64,000 nt of DNA, from NCBI GenBank assembly GCA_030141605.1, contig JAQGDQ010000049.1:680001-744000 (forward strand). Direction: 5' to 3'. Origin of the DNA: Tubiluchus corallicola. Lineage: Eukaryota > Priapulida > Priapulimorpha > Priapulimorphida > Tubiluchidae. The notes below the pieces were generated by a model, which did not search any database, was not told where the DNA came from, and saw only the letters and a program-made list of their open reading frames with translations. How positions within the stretch are numbered: position 1 is the first letter of the stretch; each line of letters opens with the position of its first letter. The translations under genes were made by a program, and so were the position numbers. This document shows positions 53,301 to 64,000 of this stretch, piece after piece.

Positions 53301-56300
53301 GATAGATCAACAGTTAAAAATTGACTGCATAACAGGTAACCTTAATCTTTACAATAATCACTGAATCTAATGTTAACCTGCTAGTTTTAGATAAATTTTT
53401 CCTAATCAGGTGTAAAATCTATTAAAATAAAACTAAAGCTCACGACAACAAAATGTATTTATCTATTTAAAAGAAACTAATCCCATATTAGGAGATTTTA
53501 TTCATTTTAACATTTGACTGATTAGTCCTTGAAAAGGTCAAATTTGTTTACACTCTTATGTTTTACGATTTTTTAAAGCACTATGTGATAAAGAACCTAG
53601 AGACAGCTGGACCCCCCCTTTTTAATAACCAGATTAAGTCCCAAACTTCACACTAAAATTGGAACGCCTATGCTGCAATTAACTTGCCCCCCTCCCTTTT
53701 CCATTTATCACACAGTAACGTGCCATAATTAAGACGTAGTCTCCAAAGACTTAGTTTGTTTAAATGTGATTATTATTACAATATTCAATGGTTAAGTGAT
53801 GGACTGGAACAGAGAAAGCATGGCCATATCCTCTACATTAAGAGTGCATGACTGTTACGGTATGCATCATTGCTTCACTAATAGCTTATAATAACATGAG
53901 TCACTTTCGTTACATTGATCTATAAAAAACAACTTGGAGACAGTGATGGCTTTATTTTCACTTCATCTAAAAGAGAAAAAGAATTTAGGTTACCGGCTAC
54001 AGTAAAACTGTTGTTTCTTGTACCATAAATCCTATACAGATTTATCAGTCGATTAAGTGCTTGATCCGAGATTTTAACTGCGTCTAATTTAATGCTCGTA
54101 TTACTTTAATTATAGTTCTCACTGCTCAAAACTTTCATTTTCAATTTAGCTTACACTTTACAGTGGAAGTAAAATGTAGACCCATAATTCAATACATGTC
54201 TGTTCGCGCCGTCTTACCAGCATAAAAATTCTGGTAAAACACATTCAGCGCTATGTACTGTATTTTTATTTTATTAAACACATAGTAATTGTAATATACG
54301 CAATAATTATCAGTACGTATTTTGACCAAGTGTATACAATTAAACAATTTTTGTTAATTAAACTGCTTGTATATAAAATGGAGAGAGAAAAAACTTAAAA
54401 AGGACAAGTAATGACCACAGATAGTTTTTAAGGTGCAAAAAAGGTGCCGTTTTAAGTGTTCAATCGCTAATAGAGGCGTGTTTCTATCGCATTCCTTTGT
54501 GAGGCATGTGTATGAATATTATGTCGTTTTGTCTGATCTGTGTTTTTCGCAAAATAAATTCAGCAACAATCACTATGCAAACCAGATAAAATTCAGGTGA
54601 ATTCAACAGGTACAGAAACTATCTCAGCGGTAGCGACATCGGCATTTTCTTTGATCAACGTCATTAAACTTCACGCGCCAGGATTTTAGGTGAAAGTTTA
54701 TCGTCTGGTCGGTGATTACACAGTAATTAAAAGCAATCAACCCTTTGTTCCGTGACCACGTTCATCCAAAGAGAACGTCAAATGCGCAAAACTCGTAGAT
54801 TGCTTATTGTCACCATAGCAATTAGTTGGTTGTACAGTTAATTACAAAAATGTTGCCACCAATAATTACAACCTGTTTCTCTTTCAGTTAACCTAACTCA
54901 CGTCACTGTAATTACTAACTTTACTCACTGGAAAACCAGCTTCATCTGCCGTGAGTTTAGGCTGGATGAAATCGGAAAATAACGAAAACTGGTTTTCTGT
55001 TTAACAATTTTAGAAAATCTGAGGAGTATTTTTCTATCAAAAGTGTTCGACGATATTTGCATACAGCTCCTTTTTATCAGTGTAACGCTAGCGCCTCTAA
55101 CTGATTTACAATAATTATAATAAACAAGCTAATGCTAATGAAAATAATCGAATGTAATTAGGTAAACATCTGAGTGCCTGTGAAAGCTGTGTACAGCTCT
55201 ATTATCAAGAAGCGCAGTGCTGTGCAATTAGCCGAAGGATATAATGCTAAAAATACATTAACAGCAAAGTAAATTATACGCTTTTTATGTAATTATGCTT
55301 CTCTGATCTCTACAACTAATTTATAGACCATACAAGTTATTTGCATTAGTAGTTAATAGTAAATAAGTAAATAAGTGAGTGAGTGAGTGAGTGAGTGAAT
55401 AAGTGGGTGAATGAGTGAATGAGTGAGTGAGTGAGTGAGTGAGTGAGTGAGTGAGTGAGTGAGTGAGTGAGTGAGTGAGTGAGTGAGTGAGTGAGTGAGT
55501 GAGTGAGTGAGTGAGTGAGTGAGTGAGTAGGTGAATGAGTGAGTGAGGGAGGGAGGGAGGGGAGTGAGTGAGTAAGTGATTACGTTAACAATCACTAATA
55601 AAATAAAATCTTTTTTGTCCTTTAATATATAACTACTTTATAAATTACAATAGTTAAACAGCGGGACAAAAAATACATTTACTTTAAAATTGTAAAAAAA
55701 TGTAAGATCTGACCCAATACCATTTTTCCAAATTGGCATTTACTGAGCGCTTATTGTTCTTTTGTTTTTAAGAACCATTTTATTATTAAGCTCCTCTTTT
55801 TTGCTTTTTTATTAGTTTTATATACGTGTTTTAATGAATTTTTGTTTCTAAACAATTGCTGATTATTTTTGCAGGTGATAGTAGCTTCTGCACAAACAAT
55901 AGATCCATGGCTTCCGATGGTTGAACCAGCAAATCCATTAGAAAGTAAGTTCTTCATACTAAGTTATATTAGACTTCAATAAAATCACGTTTTTATTCTT
56001 TGGACCAGACAGGGTAACGGTGGTAACAGAAATGCTTAGTTTCTAAGCATGCAGGCCAGGGCCTAGCAGCCAGTTCTGTATTGTTCCACACACAATCAGT
56101 ACATTGAAATTCAACGCACACTAATAAAATCAGACATGTCTCCACTGAAACCCACAATACTAGAAAAACTATGAGCCCAAGCAGGCTGTTGATTGCTTGA
56201 GGGTGTTCGTTACATTACCTATATGTCTTTATTGAATTATAATTAAATCATGGCTCAATAAAAATTATCGGTGGCTCAGAATCCAGAATTAACCATTGTT

Positions 56301-59300
56301 ATGGTCCCCCGTAAAATGATAATTACACAGATGCAGACAGACAAGATATCAGCAATAAACTTGATGTTTATCTATTTTTATTGTCCCGATCTAGTGCTTA
56401 TATTATTACTGACTTTAGCCAACGTTCTTGCACTTTCAACCCATTTTAGAAGTACGATCTCCGCGAAATTTTACGAAACAGAACAATAATAATTCTGATG
56501 CGTAATAAGATGTAGCCAGGCTTAGATCTTGTAAATTAATGTAATTATGCCAGTAATGAACAGTAATGTAACGTGTCCACACTGCGCTGCAAATTGTACT
56601 CGGTAGCTTGCTACGGTAATTACGGTAACTATTTGTCTTGCGACGGAAACTATAACACTAAGAGCCAATTAAAACGAAAATAGCATGCGATATAGGTTGT
56701 TTTGCAATTAAGCCAAAATAGAAGCAGCAGCATTAGGTTTTGTTTATGAGTTTAAACTCTTAATTTTTTACTGATACAGCTTTGTACTGGAACTACAGAA
56801 ATCTAAAGGATGTATGGGTGTGGAAAACCATTACTTTTAGTCAGACAGACAAACAAACAGACAAAGCATCTGACAGCATTAGCTTTGACAGACAGGCATA
56901 ATGGTATAATGCATCAGGTATACGGACAGCAACTTAATTTGGCTTAAAACCAAATTCTCGCGGTTTAATAATGACGACGGCACTGATAGGAATTTGTGTC
57001 AATTGCTTTTGAGTTGCCCGCATTTTGTGTTCCGTCATTTGTCAAATGCGCTAGACGACTGACAGTCTGACAAAATGCTGCAACAAAACGTTGCAAAACA
57101 CTGCAATAAAGCATGCAACGTTGCAAAACACTACAACTACTACTTGCTCTAAAGTTTCTGCAATATTTCTTTTAAGAATATGGAGCTTATATATGAATGT
57201 ATAAAGTCACTGCGATAAATTTTGCGCGAAAGCTCTTACTGAAATTCTGAAACAAAATTTATATACGTACATTAGAAATTAAATTATTAACATCAATTGC
57301 TTCAATGCGTAATGTAACTTTGCCTCAAGAGTGCACACCTTAAAACAATGTGGGCCAACAATGTGCTAATATGTTAAGAAAATAATTATAAGCGTAATTG
57401 ATGAATTTCACAAGTTAGTGAACATTGGCCAAATTCAAGATCTGTCATTTTCAGATGTCATCATTGAATAGCAGTTTTAATTTTTTTATTGTTACTCCCT
57501 GCATAATGTGAATTATAAAGCCTGCAGATTACGCTCGAGATCACGCCGATCCTTGGACCTTTACCTTTACTCTTTACTTCTCAAAAATGAAGGACCGTAT
57601 TAGGCTCTCGAAGTGTATGCAGTAAATATTGGGTTAGGTATTTTGATTATCAAAATTTTGCCCGTAAGTATTTGGTTATTTCCATTTTCCCCACTCAACT
57701 TTTACACATTATTTTAATGTCTACTGGAGTCCAAAGTGTTTTATTTTATATGTATAGTTATAAAGTCTTTTTACCACTAAAGCACTATTTTATATCAGTA
57801 GATTACTAGATTAGCTTTGTGATACAACTCGGCCTAATAGCTCTTATGAGCTAGTGTTTTCATGCTTACGTAACACCGTAAAGTTTGATTTGACTTGAAC
57901 TAAAATACCAATCTTCATTACCGGCATACTGGATCAAAACATAGCTTTATGTATCATATTTTTCTAATAAACTAATTTCTCAAAATTTTTGGCGAATAAC
58001 TAGCAACTTATTTATTTATTAGGTTAGATTCTATCAGATCGTGCGTTTAATGTGTCTGATCGTTTGATAGCGATCTTTTCTGTTACAAAGCCGGCATTGG
58101 AAAATAAAATTTTTAACGACTCATAAAATTTGCGATTAATATTAATATTAAAGTAGATCAACTTGACGACAATGTGCGTGCCTTTATTGCCTTGACGACC
58201 GTGCAAAGTCATAGTGCTTAGCCCCTAAAGTGGCATTCGTAGAAATTATATTTGCCGTTTTCATTGTGCAATAATATGTCGTAGCTATGATTATATTTTT
58301 ACAATTAACATCACATTAGAGCCGTAAAATCCTACAAAAAAAACATGTTTTAATGCATACATTGAAAGTGATGGAATGGAAATGCAAAAATAAACTAGCG
58401 AAATACTTGTCGTTAAATTAACAATTGCGATACATGATTTATGATAAAGTTAATGATCAATAATTCATATTATTGTATATGTGTATATTGTTATTACTTG
58501 TATATGTATGTTACGCAGTGAAAAGTGGGCTATTACAATTGAAGGTCGTCAATTGCAAGTCTATAATCTAAATGCATCATCTTGGAGTTCAAACAATTGT
58601 GATGTGCGCTATTAAATTCTGATTAAAATAAATCTAATCTTGCTGAAACGGCCTGACATATTTAAGTGTACGGTTCGGATATTCTGATGGTCACTTAGAA
58701 AATCTTCATTGTAAAGCTCTGTTAAGTTTCGTAGTCGGATCTCACTATCATTTGTTACTTATCACTATTTAGTGAAGTAGCGTACTTCTCGACGACTTTT
58801 ACTATTGTAACTAAGACGTTGTAAATAGTTACACCAAATAGTAGCATGTACAACTGATAACTAATAAATCCTCTTTTCAGTCAGTTGGTCAGTGGTGTGC
58901 TGTTTTCAAACCGCCAGTCTTTACGTTGCTAAGAACTAAACTACTGTGTGATAGTAGGTTAGACACTGACCCGTAAAAGCCAAGCATTGGCCTGAAGTAA
59001 TTTCCATCAAGTAATTTCTATTCTGTACGTGTTTTCTTACACCTTTACGTTTACTAAACCTAGGTGAAGAAATAATTGAGAATGCTTTGCTAATATTATA
59101 CGAAAAAAAAATTTGTTTTAACTGTAGGTGTTCGTTCCACGTAGGGAAAAAGTTAAATGAGTTGAACCGCGTGACCTCGCAAAGTTTTGTCATCACCTAC
59201 TTACCGCACCTGCAAACTAATTGCGATGCATACCTATGTTATTACCGTCCATGGTATTATATGTCTGATCACTGTAGTGCAAGTATTAGGTCGTTATTGC

Positions 59301-62071
59301 GTAATCTGTGATAAAAATCTAAATGCTTTGTAATATAAATGATGGATCTACTAATTGTCAAATCTAGAGCAATGTAAAACTAGTTGATGACAGACACTGT
59401 CATCTAGAGTAGATGGACAGAATAGGCAGGTTTCTTGGATTTTAAACCCATGGGTGAGTTTTCTAGAATTAAAATGCTGCGTATAATTGTTTTATTTTAT
59501 TTACGTCTTATTTCAGGCAAATAAGAGTAGACATAAATTATTATAATATTAAAAAGAAAGAAATGCCATTTATGCATTAAAAGACATGCAATTTATAAAA
59601 ACTCTATTCGGTAAAAAAACTACACACACACTAAAAATCTAAATAATGAAAATGTATACATAAAAATTACATGAATGATTAAAAAACTAATTATTATAAG
59701 TTCATAGATCGCGTTAAAATAAAACTCCAGTACTAATATAGTCCCAGTAGCTCCGAGTAAGCGTATAAATAAGGTTATGGGACCATATGAAAATAGTTCC
59801 ATTTTAACCCCAAAATTGCTTCCCTTTGGAACTTTGGTGATACTATGATAACCCTACAAAAATTCAAGACTTGTGTAATAGCTTTACTCAGCCTTTCCAT
59901 CAAGACGTGTGTAACCGGATGTCAGTGAACGTAGCATTAGAAACTAACTTTTGTTCAGTTTGAATAATTCAGACCCACAACAGCCACAGGCGAAAGTTTT
60001 CATTATTTAACAATAAATATTTCTCATTTAACACGCTTGTATCTCTCTTCTGTGGCAGACGTCTGTAGTTTATTAGGGCTTTTAGTCGCTTTAGTCTAAC
60101 AACAAAGGTTCTAGTCTACTGAACGTCGACTGTTGTCACGCAAAGTCGGCCATTGACACAGTTTTGCTCTTTGCACAAATTGAAAACGTCGTTCGCCACT
60201 CTGTAGAGGTGAAATTCTTTCTCAGACTTAATTAGCCGAAAACCTATGCTTCATCGAATCCTATTTGAACTCTAACTGTAGTCACAGATCACAGAATAGT
60301 CTACAGAATGTATTATAGCTAAAGACCTGAGGTTGACATCGTGATAGGACGTACATAGGCCTACTAACACATTTTATGTTTAATTGTTTTATCTGTTTTT
60401 TCATACGTAAGTTGTTAAGCTGAACTGAAATCACTGTATTTGTATACTTGAAATGAATAATAAACTAAATTACTACTCAATAGGTAAACAGGCAGCATCG
60501 AGGAGGAGAGTCACGCTGTTCATCTTGCGAAATGGTGACATTCCGTTAATGGTGTAATTTGAAATTTGAAAATAAATTAACCTTTTTTCACTCACAAATT
60601 ATATATGTGACTAATGTTACATTACTTAGAATACCAAATAACTTAATTATAAACTGCAGATAGATTACAGGTCATAGAATAATGGTACTGTCACACAAAT
60701 CTCTCCAGTCTCCACACAATAACAGGCATACAAGTTATTACAGGTGCAATTGATCAAAAGAAGAGTGCGCGTTAAAGACAAAATATTTAATGTAAATTAC
60801 TAAGCAGTTTAATTATATCAAATTTTAAACTCAGGTTCAGCTTCGAATTGCTCACAAATTTTGGTCAAATTTTATTTGAAAAAATTAATAATCCTGGTGT
60901 TATATCTTTGCTATAAATTTATTTCAATTTTAATTTAATTTTTTATTTTATTTTAGTTCAGTTTAGTTTTTTTAATTAGCTAAGCTTTTACTTAAAGTCT
61001 TGCCTAACCTTTAGTGCTAAATTATGGGAATATTGCAAAAAATAAAACTGTAACAAATTTTATTACAGTCCACAGCATTTCCTTGTTTTACCGATTTTTG
61101 TTCCTTGCAAAATTTCACGTAGGAATGTATGGTTTAAGGTTCCAACGTGCCTCAAAAGTTGTGGACAACTTGTTACGCATTTATACACAGCTACAAACGT
61201 ACGATGCAGACGCATTTTTACCAACAAGATGCAAGTTAAAATTGCTTTCCCTTCAATGCTACATGTGCTGACTTTTTTCCCTTGCCACTAAGTAACAGTT
61301 AAGTTGAAATTGCAAATGATTACACAACTTTCTTACCTAATTTTCCTTACAAACCTTAACCTAAGAAACTCGTCTCAATACTTTTTGTTTTTAATAGATA
61401 TTGATCTCAGATGTGATATGGACAAGAATCAAATGATAATCCGGGCAGAATTTGCAGGACCATTTACAGGATATCTATACGCCAAGGGATTTTACGAAAC
61501 CCGCAACTGTCGAGCCCTGGGAACCGGGTCCAGATTCATTGATTTCGTCATACCACTAGATGGCTGTGGGACAGCGGTAAGAGTGTTAGATTATTACTAT
61601 GTTTTAATGGTCACATCCCACTATAGGGTGTCCTCCAAAATTATTGTTCGCGTACTGGTAACCATGATCATACTTGGCTGCCATAACAAAACGAAAATGA
61701 CAATCATGTTAATAAGAACTTGAACATAAATTTGTAAAATAATGTACATACATACAAAATAATGTTTCAAAAATTTGTATAATTTTACAAATTAACTGCA
61801 GAACATGTATGAAATTAATACGATACAATAACCTGCATTAAAAAATCATAATTCAAAACAACCATAAAACCATTTATTCCACGTTAAAGCATTTTTGCGC
61901 ATTGTTCTTGTTACAGCCTGGAGGAAGAGGCACAACTGGCTTCAGCAACACCATTGTTATAATGAATGAAGCTGAGTGGGGACTTCTGGGAATGATGGAC
62001 GTGTCCTACTCCGTAGCCTGCACGTTTGGTGGTGACAGCGTGCAGCGATTTGATTGGGGGTTCACGGTGCC
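50278..62071 (+). CDS. Secreted ZP (zona pellucida) domain protein, N-terminal part, four exons, 3' incomplete
   Basis: Exons 50278-50304, 55875-55944, 61398-61576 and 61917-62071 join in frame (phases 0, 1, 0, then 2 at the last donor) to give the first 143 residues. Residues 1-15 form a signal peptide (MELFILLAV followed by VIVASA), with an AxA cleavage site before Q16. Residues 34-143 match a ZP-N module. The four expected cysteines are at 38, 70, 89 and 127, spaced for C1-C4 and C2-C3 pairing. Typical family strings are FAGPFTGYLYAKGF (51-64), FVIPLDGCGT (82-91) and SNTIVIM (102-108). ZP proteins polymerise into apical extracellular matrices, cuticles or egg coats. The closest feel is the invertebrate cuticlin/dumpy-like type rather than vertebrate egg-coat proteins, but the specific role is unknown. 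The ZP-C half, cleavage site and any membrane anchor lie beyond the window. Confidence 0.86.
50430..50535 (-). mobile_element. tRNA-derived SINE head, - strand
   Basis: Read on the - strand, GGTCTAGTAGTCTCAATGCG (A-box/D-arm like) is followed by an anticodon-arm-like stretch and then CTGGTTCAAATCC, a near-perfect B box. No acceptor stem closes and no terminal CCA-type context is seen, so it is called a SINE piece and not a functional tRNA. It lies in ZP intron 1. Confidence 0.62.
55361..55578. repeat. (GAGT)n microsatellite
   Basis: About 50 units with GAAT/GGGT/GAGG variants. It is the complement of the ACTC array at 23.4 kb and lies in ZP intron 1. Confidence 0.97.
55875..55944 (+). CDS. 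ZP gene exon 2: end of the signal peptide and short linker
   Basis: The acceptor TTTTTGCAG ends at 55874 and the donor GTAAGT begins at 55945. The 70-base exon encodes residues 10-32, finishing the hydrophobic signal core and giving a short acidic, Pro-containing linker. It ends in phase 1, which fits the two bases that open exon 3. Confidence 0.72.
55945..61397 (+). other. ZP gene intron 2 (5.45 kb)
   Basis: Bounded by GTAAGT and TTTAATAG. It is AT-rich, with a small internal duplication around CAACGTTGCAAAACACT at 57072-57138 and no recognisable gene or large repeat. Confidence 0.7.
61398..61576 (+). CDS. ZP gene exon 3: first part of the ZP-N domain
   Basis: The acceptor TTTTTAATAG ends at 61397 and the donor GTAAGA begins at 61577. 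The exon encodes residues 33-92 and carries ZP-N cysteines 1-3 (positions 38, 70, 89). The MDKNQMIIRAEF and FTGYLYAKGF strings are strongly ZP-like. The exon is more GC-rich than the introns around it. Confidence 0.88.
61577..61916 (+). other. ZP gene intron 3 (340 bp)
   Basis: Bounded by GTAAGA and TTACAG. It is short, AT-rich and featureless. Confidence 0.82.
61917..62071 (+). CDS. ZP gene exon 4: end of the ZP-N domain
   Basis: The acceptor CTTGTTACAG ends at 61916 and the donor GTAAGT begins at 62072. The exon encodes residues 93-143 plus two bases of the next codon. It carries the fourth ZP-N cysteine (127) in SYSVACTF and ends in the linker DWGFTV. The next exon must begin in phase 2 and is not found before the window ends. 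Confidence 0.87.
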
Positions 62072-62696
62072 GTAAGTAACTGTAAATTTATCTTCACAAC
62101 AGCGTGCTTTCTTACATGCACCCAACTGTCCTACGTATTTTGGTCTCACTATTGCACATTTCGTTTGTAAATATAGCTAATTTATTATTGGTTAACTTGA
62201 AATTTTCTTTATTTTACTATGTAGTTGTTGTTAAAATTGAAAATGAACTGAATTTCTATTTATTTCGGAAGCTAGTACACAAAACACAGCTACATAAATA
62301 AATACAAGCATAAAACGGTACTAAAACAAATTTAAAAGTTTATTTGCAATATAATACATGAGTATGATTAGGTATTTACAAATAAAATCGTTTTCTATTT
62401 GCTAAAAATATAAAAATTCTTACTAATAATCAGAATTTAAAGATTAGTATTAAAAGATTAATATAGTGATCTAATCGATTTTTAAAAGAATAAACAACTT
62501 TCCGTATGATTACGTCAAAGCGCTCAATTTACAAGTTGATACACATTTGACTAGTGTTGCAATCATGGGGCGATAAAAATAGCTTCCTTCTAACTATTTA
62601 AATGGTTACTTGTTATAGGTAACTTTCAATTCTTTAATAATATAGGCTTTGTAACTTCTCTACAATGGTATACCATAGACACTTGTGCAATAAGTT
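62072..62696 (+). other. 5' part of ZP gene intron 4
   Basis: AT-rich sequence after the exon 4 donor, up to the retroelement junction. No phase-2 exon with ZP-C features is visible here. Confidence 0.6.
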
Positions 62697-64000
62697 TTAA
62701 ACCATGGACCAGCCAGACCTCGTCCTGTTAGGAGAGCTCCCGATCGACCCGCTAACCGCCAAAAACGCAGGAGGGAAAGGTGTAAGACGTACCAGAGACT
62801 GCATCAAAGAGACAGACGCAAGCTTGCGAACGTCGTACTCGATGATGCACCCCTGGAAGTCAAGTATCCTCCCATTGACTGCATAGAGCAAACGTACATC
62901 CAGAGATTCGAGAAACCTTCCCTACCGGACGACGAACCCATCGAGGACTTCAAACCGTGTGAAGATCCAGACAGCCTCTGTGCTCCCATAGCACAAGAGG
63001 AAGTGGCAAAAACATTCAAAGCCATGAAGTCCAATTCATTTCCCGGTCCGGATAGGGGGGTCATGATGCAAGCCCTCCGGAGGGTAAGCAAGGGTGCGAT
63101 AACCCTTGTCTTCAAGGTATGGCAATTCCTAAAGAAGGTCCCAAACAGCCTGAAGGAATGCCGTACCACCCTCCTCCCCAAGTCTGCTGAGGGCTTGCAG
63201 GACGTCAGTAACTGGCGGCCTATCACAATCGGATCCCTATTGCTCAGGTGGTATGCCAAGATTCTAACCACCAGAATCCAGGCAACGGTCAAGCTCAACC
63301 CACTCCAGAGAGCCTTCCAACCAAGAGACGGCTGTTCCGAAAACCTGACTCTCCTAAACACCGTGATTCGGCATGCCCGAGCAAGTCATAGGGAATTAAA
63401 CATCGCATTCCTCGACTTAGCAAAGGCGTTCGACACGGTTCTTCACACCTCGATCGTGAGGGCAATGCGAAGGTTCGGCCTTCCAGAGCAGGTTCAGCAA
63501 ATCATTGGGGATATGTATACGGGTGCTGCTACACGGATATCGATACCAGAAGCAAATACCCGCCGTATTAGCATCACGTCAGGTGTTAAGCAGGGATGCC
63601 CGCTATAACCCCTGCTTTTCAACCTGGTAATCGACGAACTGATCTCGAAAGTCGGTTCTCGATTTGGCTATGGGATCGACGAGCACCAAGTGGCTATAGT
63701 TGGTTTTGCCGACGACCTAGTCCTAATGTCAGGCTCAAAACATGGCATGGGAGTTTTGTTGGAGACAGCCAATGGCTTCTTCACGAAACGAGGCATGGCT
63801 TTAAACGCCAACAAATGCAAAGCCATGAGACTAGTCAAGGCATACCGGCGAAAGGCTATGAAAGTGCTAATAGAACCCACATGGGAGATCAGCCAGACTC
63901 CTATTCCAATGCTGGGAGTCAGTGACGCATACAAATACCTGGGAATTCCTATGACTGCTAAGGGACGACCCACCATGGACACCAAGTCCCTTAAAGCATG
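62694..64000 (+). pseudogene. Reverse transcriptase of the R2-like element, interrupted by one stop
   Basis: One reading frame runs from just after a stop at 62691-62693 to the window edge and is broken only by TAA at 63606-63608. RT landmarks in order are SFPGPD (fingers), NWRPITI, a DGCSENLTLL block, the motif A string AFLDLAKAFD with its catalytic Asp, SGVKQGCPL at the motif B region, the catalytic FADD box at 63705-63716, and KYLGI near the thumb. The stop falls directly after the KQGCPL codons, where related elements normally encode Ser. A single substitution therefore disables an otherwise intact frame, and no frameshift is seen. This points to a recent insertion. Confidence 0.85.
62697..64000 (+). 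mobile_element. R2-like non-LTR retrotransposon, 5'-truncated, runs off the window
   Basis: At about 62697 the sequence changes abruptly from AT-rich intron to GC-balanced coding DNA that continues past the window end. The frame encodes a basic stretch and the R2-type segment TYQRLHQRDRRKLANVVLD just upstream of the reverse transcriptase, then the RT domain itself. R2-type 5' DNA-binding zinc fingers are absent and the junction is internal to the ORF, as expected for 5' truncation during target-primed reverse transcription. The flanks are not ribosomal DNA. The element sits in sense orientation after the last visible ZP donor, so it probably lies inside ZP intron 4. The 3' end, including any endonuclease, is outside the window. 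Confidence 0.85.

Larger units (their letters stand above)
50305..55874 (+). other. ZP gene intron 1 (5.57 kb), splits the signal peptide
   Basis: Bounded by GTAAGT and TTGCAG. It holds a tRNA-like SINE fragment on the - strand near 50.43-50.54 kb and a (GAGT)n array at 55.36-55.58 kb. Short open frames such as 52193-52408 and 52718-52936 show no recognisable domain. The rest is AT-rich and unremarkable. Confidence 0.65.

Noticed and set aside
60205-60219. AGAGGTGAAATTCTT, identical to a conserved 18S rRNA word
   Set aside because: The match does not extend on either side; a 15-base hit of this kind can arise by chance.
62697-63361. Long - strand frames opposite the R2-like element
   Set aside because: Antisense shadows of the GC-rich reverse transcriptase frame.

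Overview
The window is animal nuclear DNA: AT-rich (roughly two thirds A+T by eye), gene-poor and full of microsatellites, tRNA-derived SINE pieces and decayed non-LTR retrotransposons. Spliced exons with GT-AG borders are visible and there is no sign of operons. The receptor gene belongs to the sex-peptide/myoinhibitory-peptide receptor family, which is characteristic of protostomes, so an invertebrate protostome is the best guess. I cannot name the species.

Only two host genes can be supported, both on the + strand. (1) At 35336-37176 lies a seven-transmembrane neuropeptide receptor of the SPR family. Its whole 7TM core is in one exon. A phase-matched donor and acceptor allow a second C-terminus, and both alternative tails end in a class I PDZ-ligand-like motif. 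(2) From 50278 to beyond the right edge lies a secreted zona pellucida (ZP) domain protein. Four phase-compatible exons encode a split signal peptide and the complete four-cysteine ZP-N half; the rest lies outside the window.

Layout: 1-35 kb is non-genic. It holds purine tracts, a 33-bp minisatellite at about 9.9-10.4 kb, tetranucleotide arrays, a tRNA-SINE with an expanded (ATT)n(ATC)n tail at 21.4-21.8 kb, and retroelement remnants at 1.1-1.5, 18.5 and 24.4-24.8 kb. 35.3-38.2 kb is the receptor gene and its probable 3' UTRs. 39.0-42.0 kb holds a 53-bp inverted-repeat structure that encloses a piece of a CR1/L2-like retroelement, next to a larger inactivated copy of the same family, which itself carries a nested insertion. 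42-50 kb is non-genic with a 330-bp (TTA)n tract and a (TTACC)n array. 50.3-64 kb is the ZP gene. Its last visible intron is entered at about 62.7 kb by a 5'-truncated, relatively GC-rich R2-like retrotransposon with a single in-frame stop.

No bacterial-type system, CRISPR array, confident functional tRNA or rRNA gene, or viral gene was seen. The two host genes show no evident functional link. The most interesting observations are the alternative receptor tail, the R2-like copy outside rDNA, and the inverted repeat that captured a retroelement fragment.
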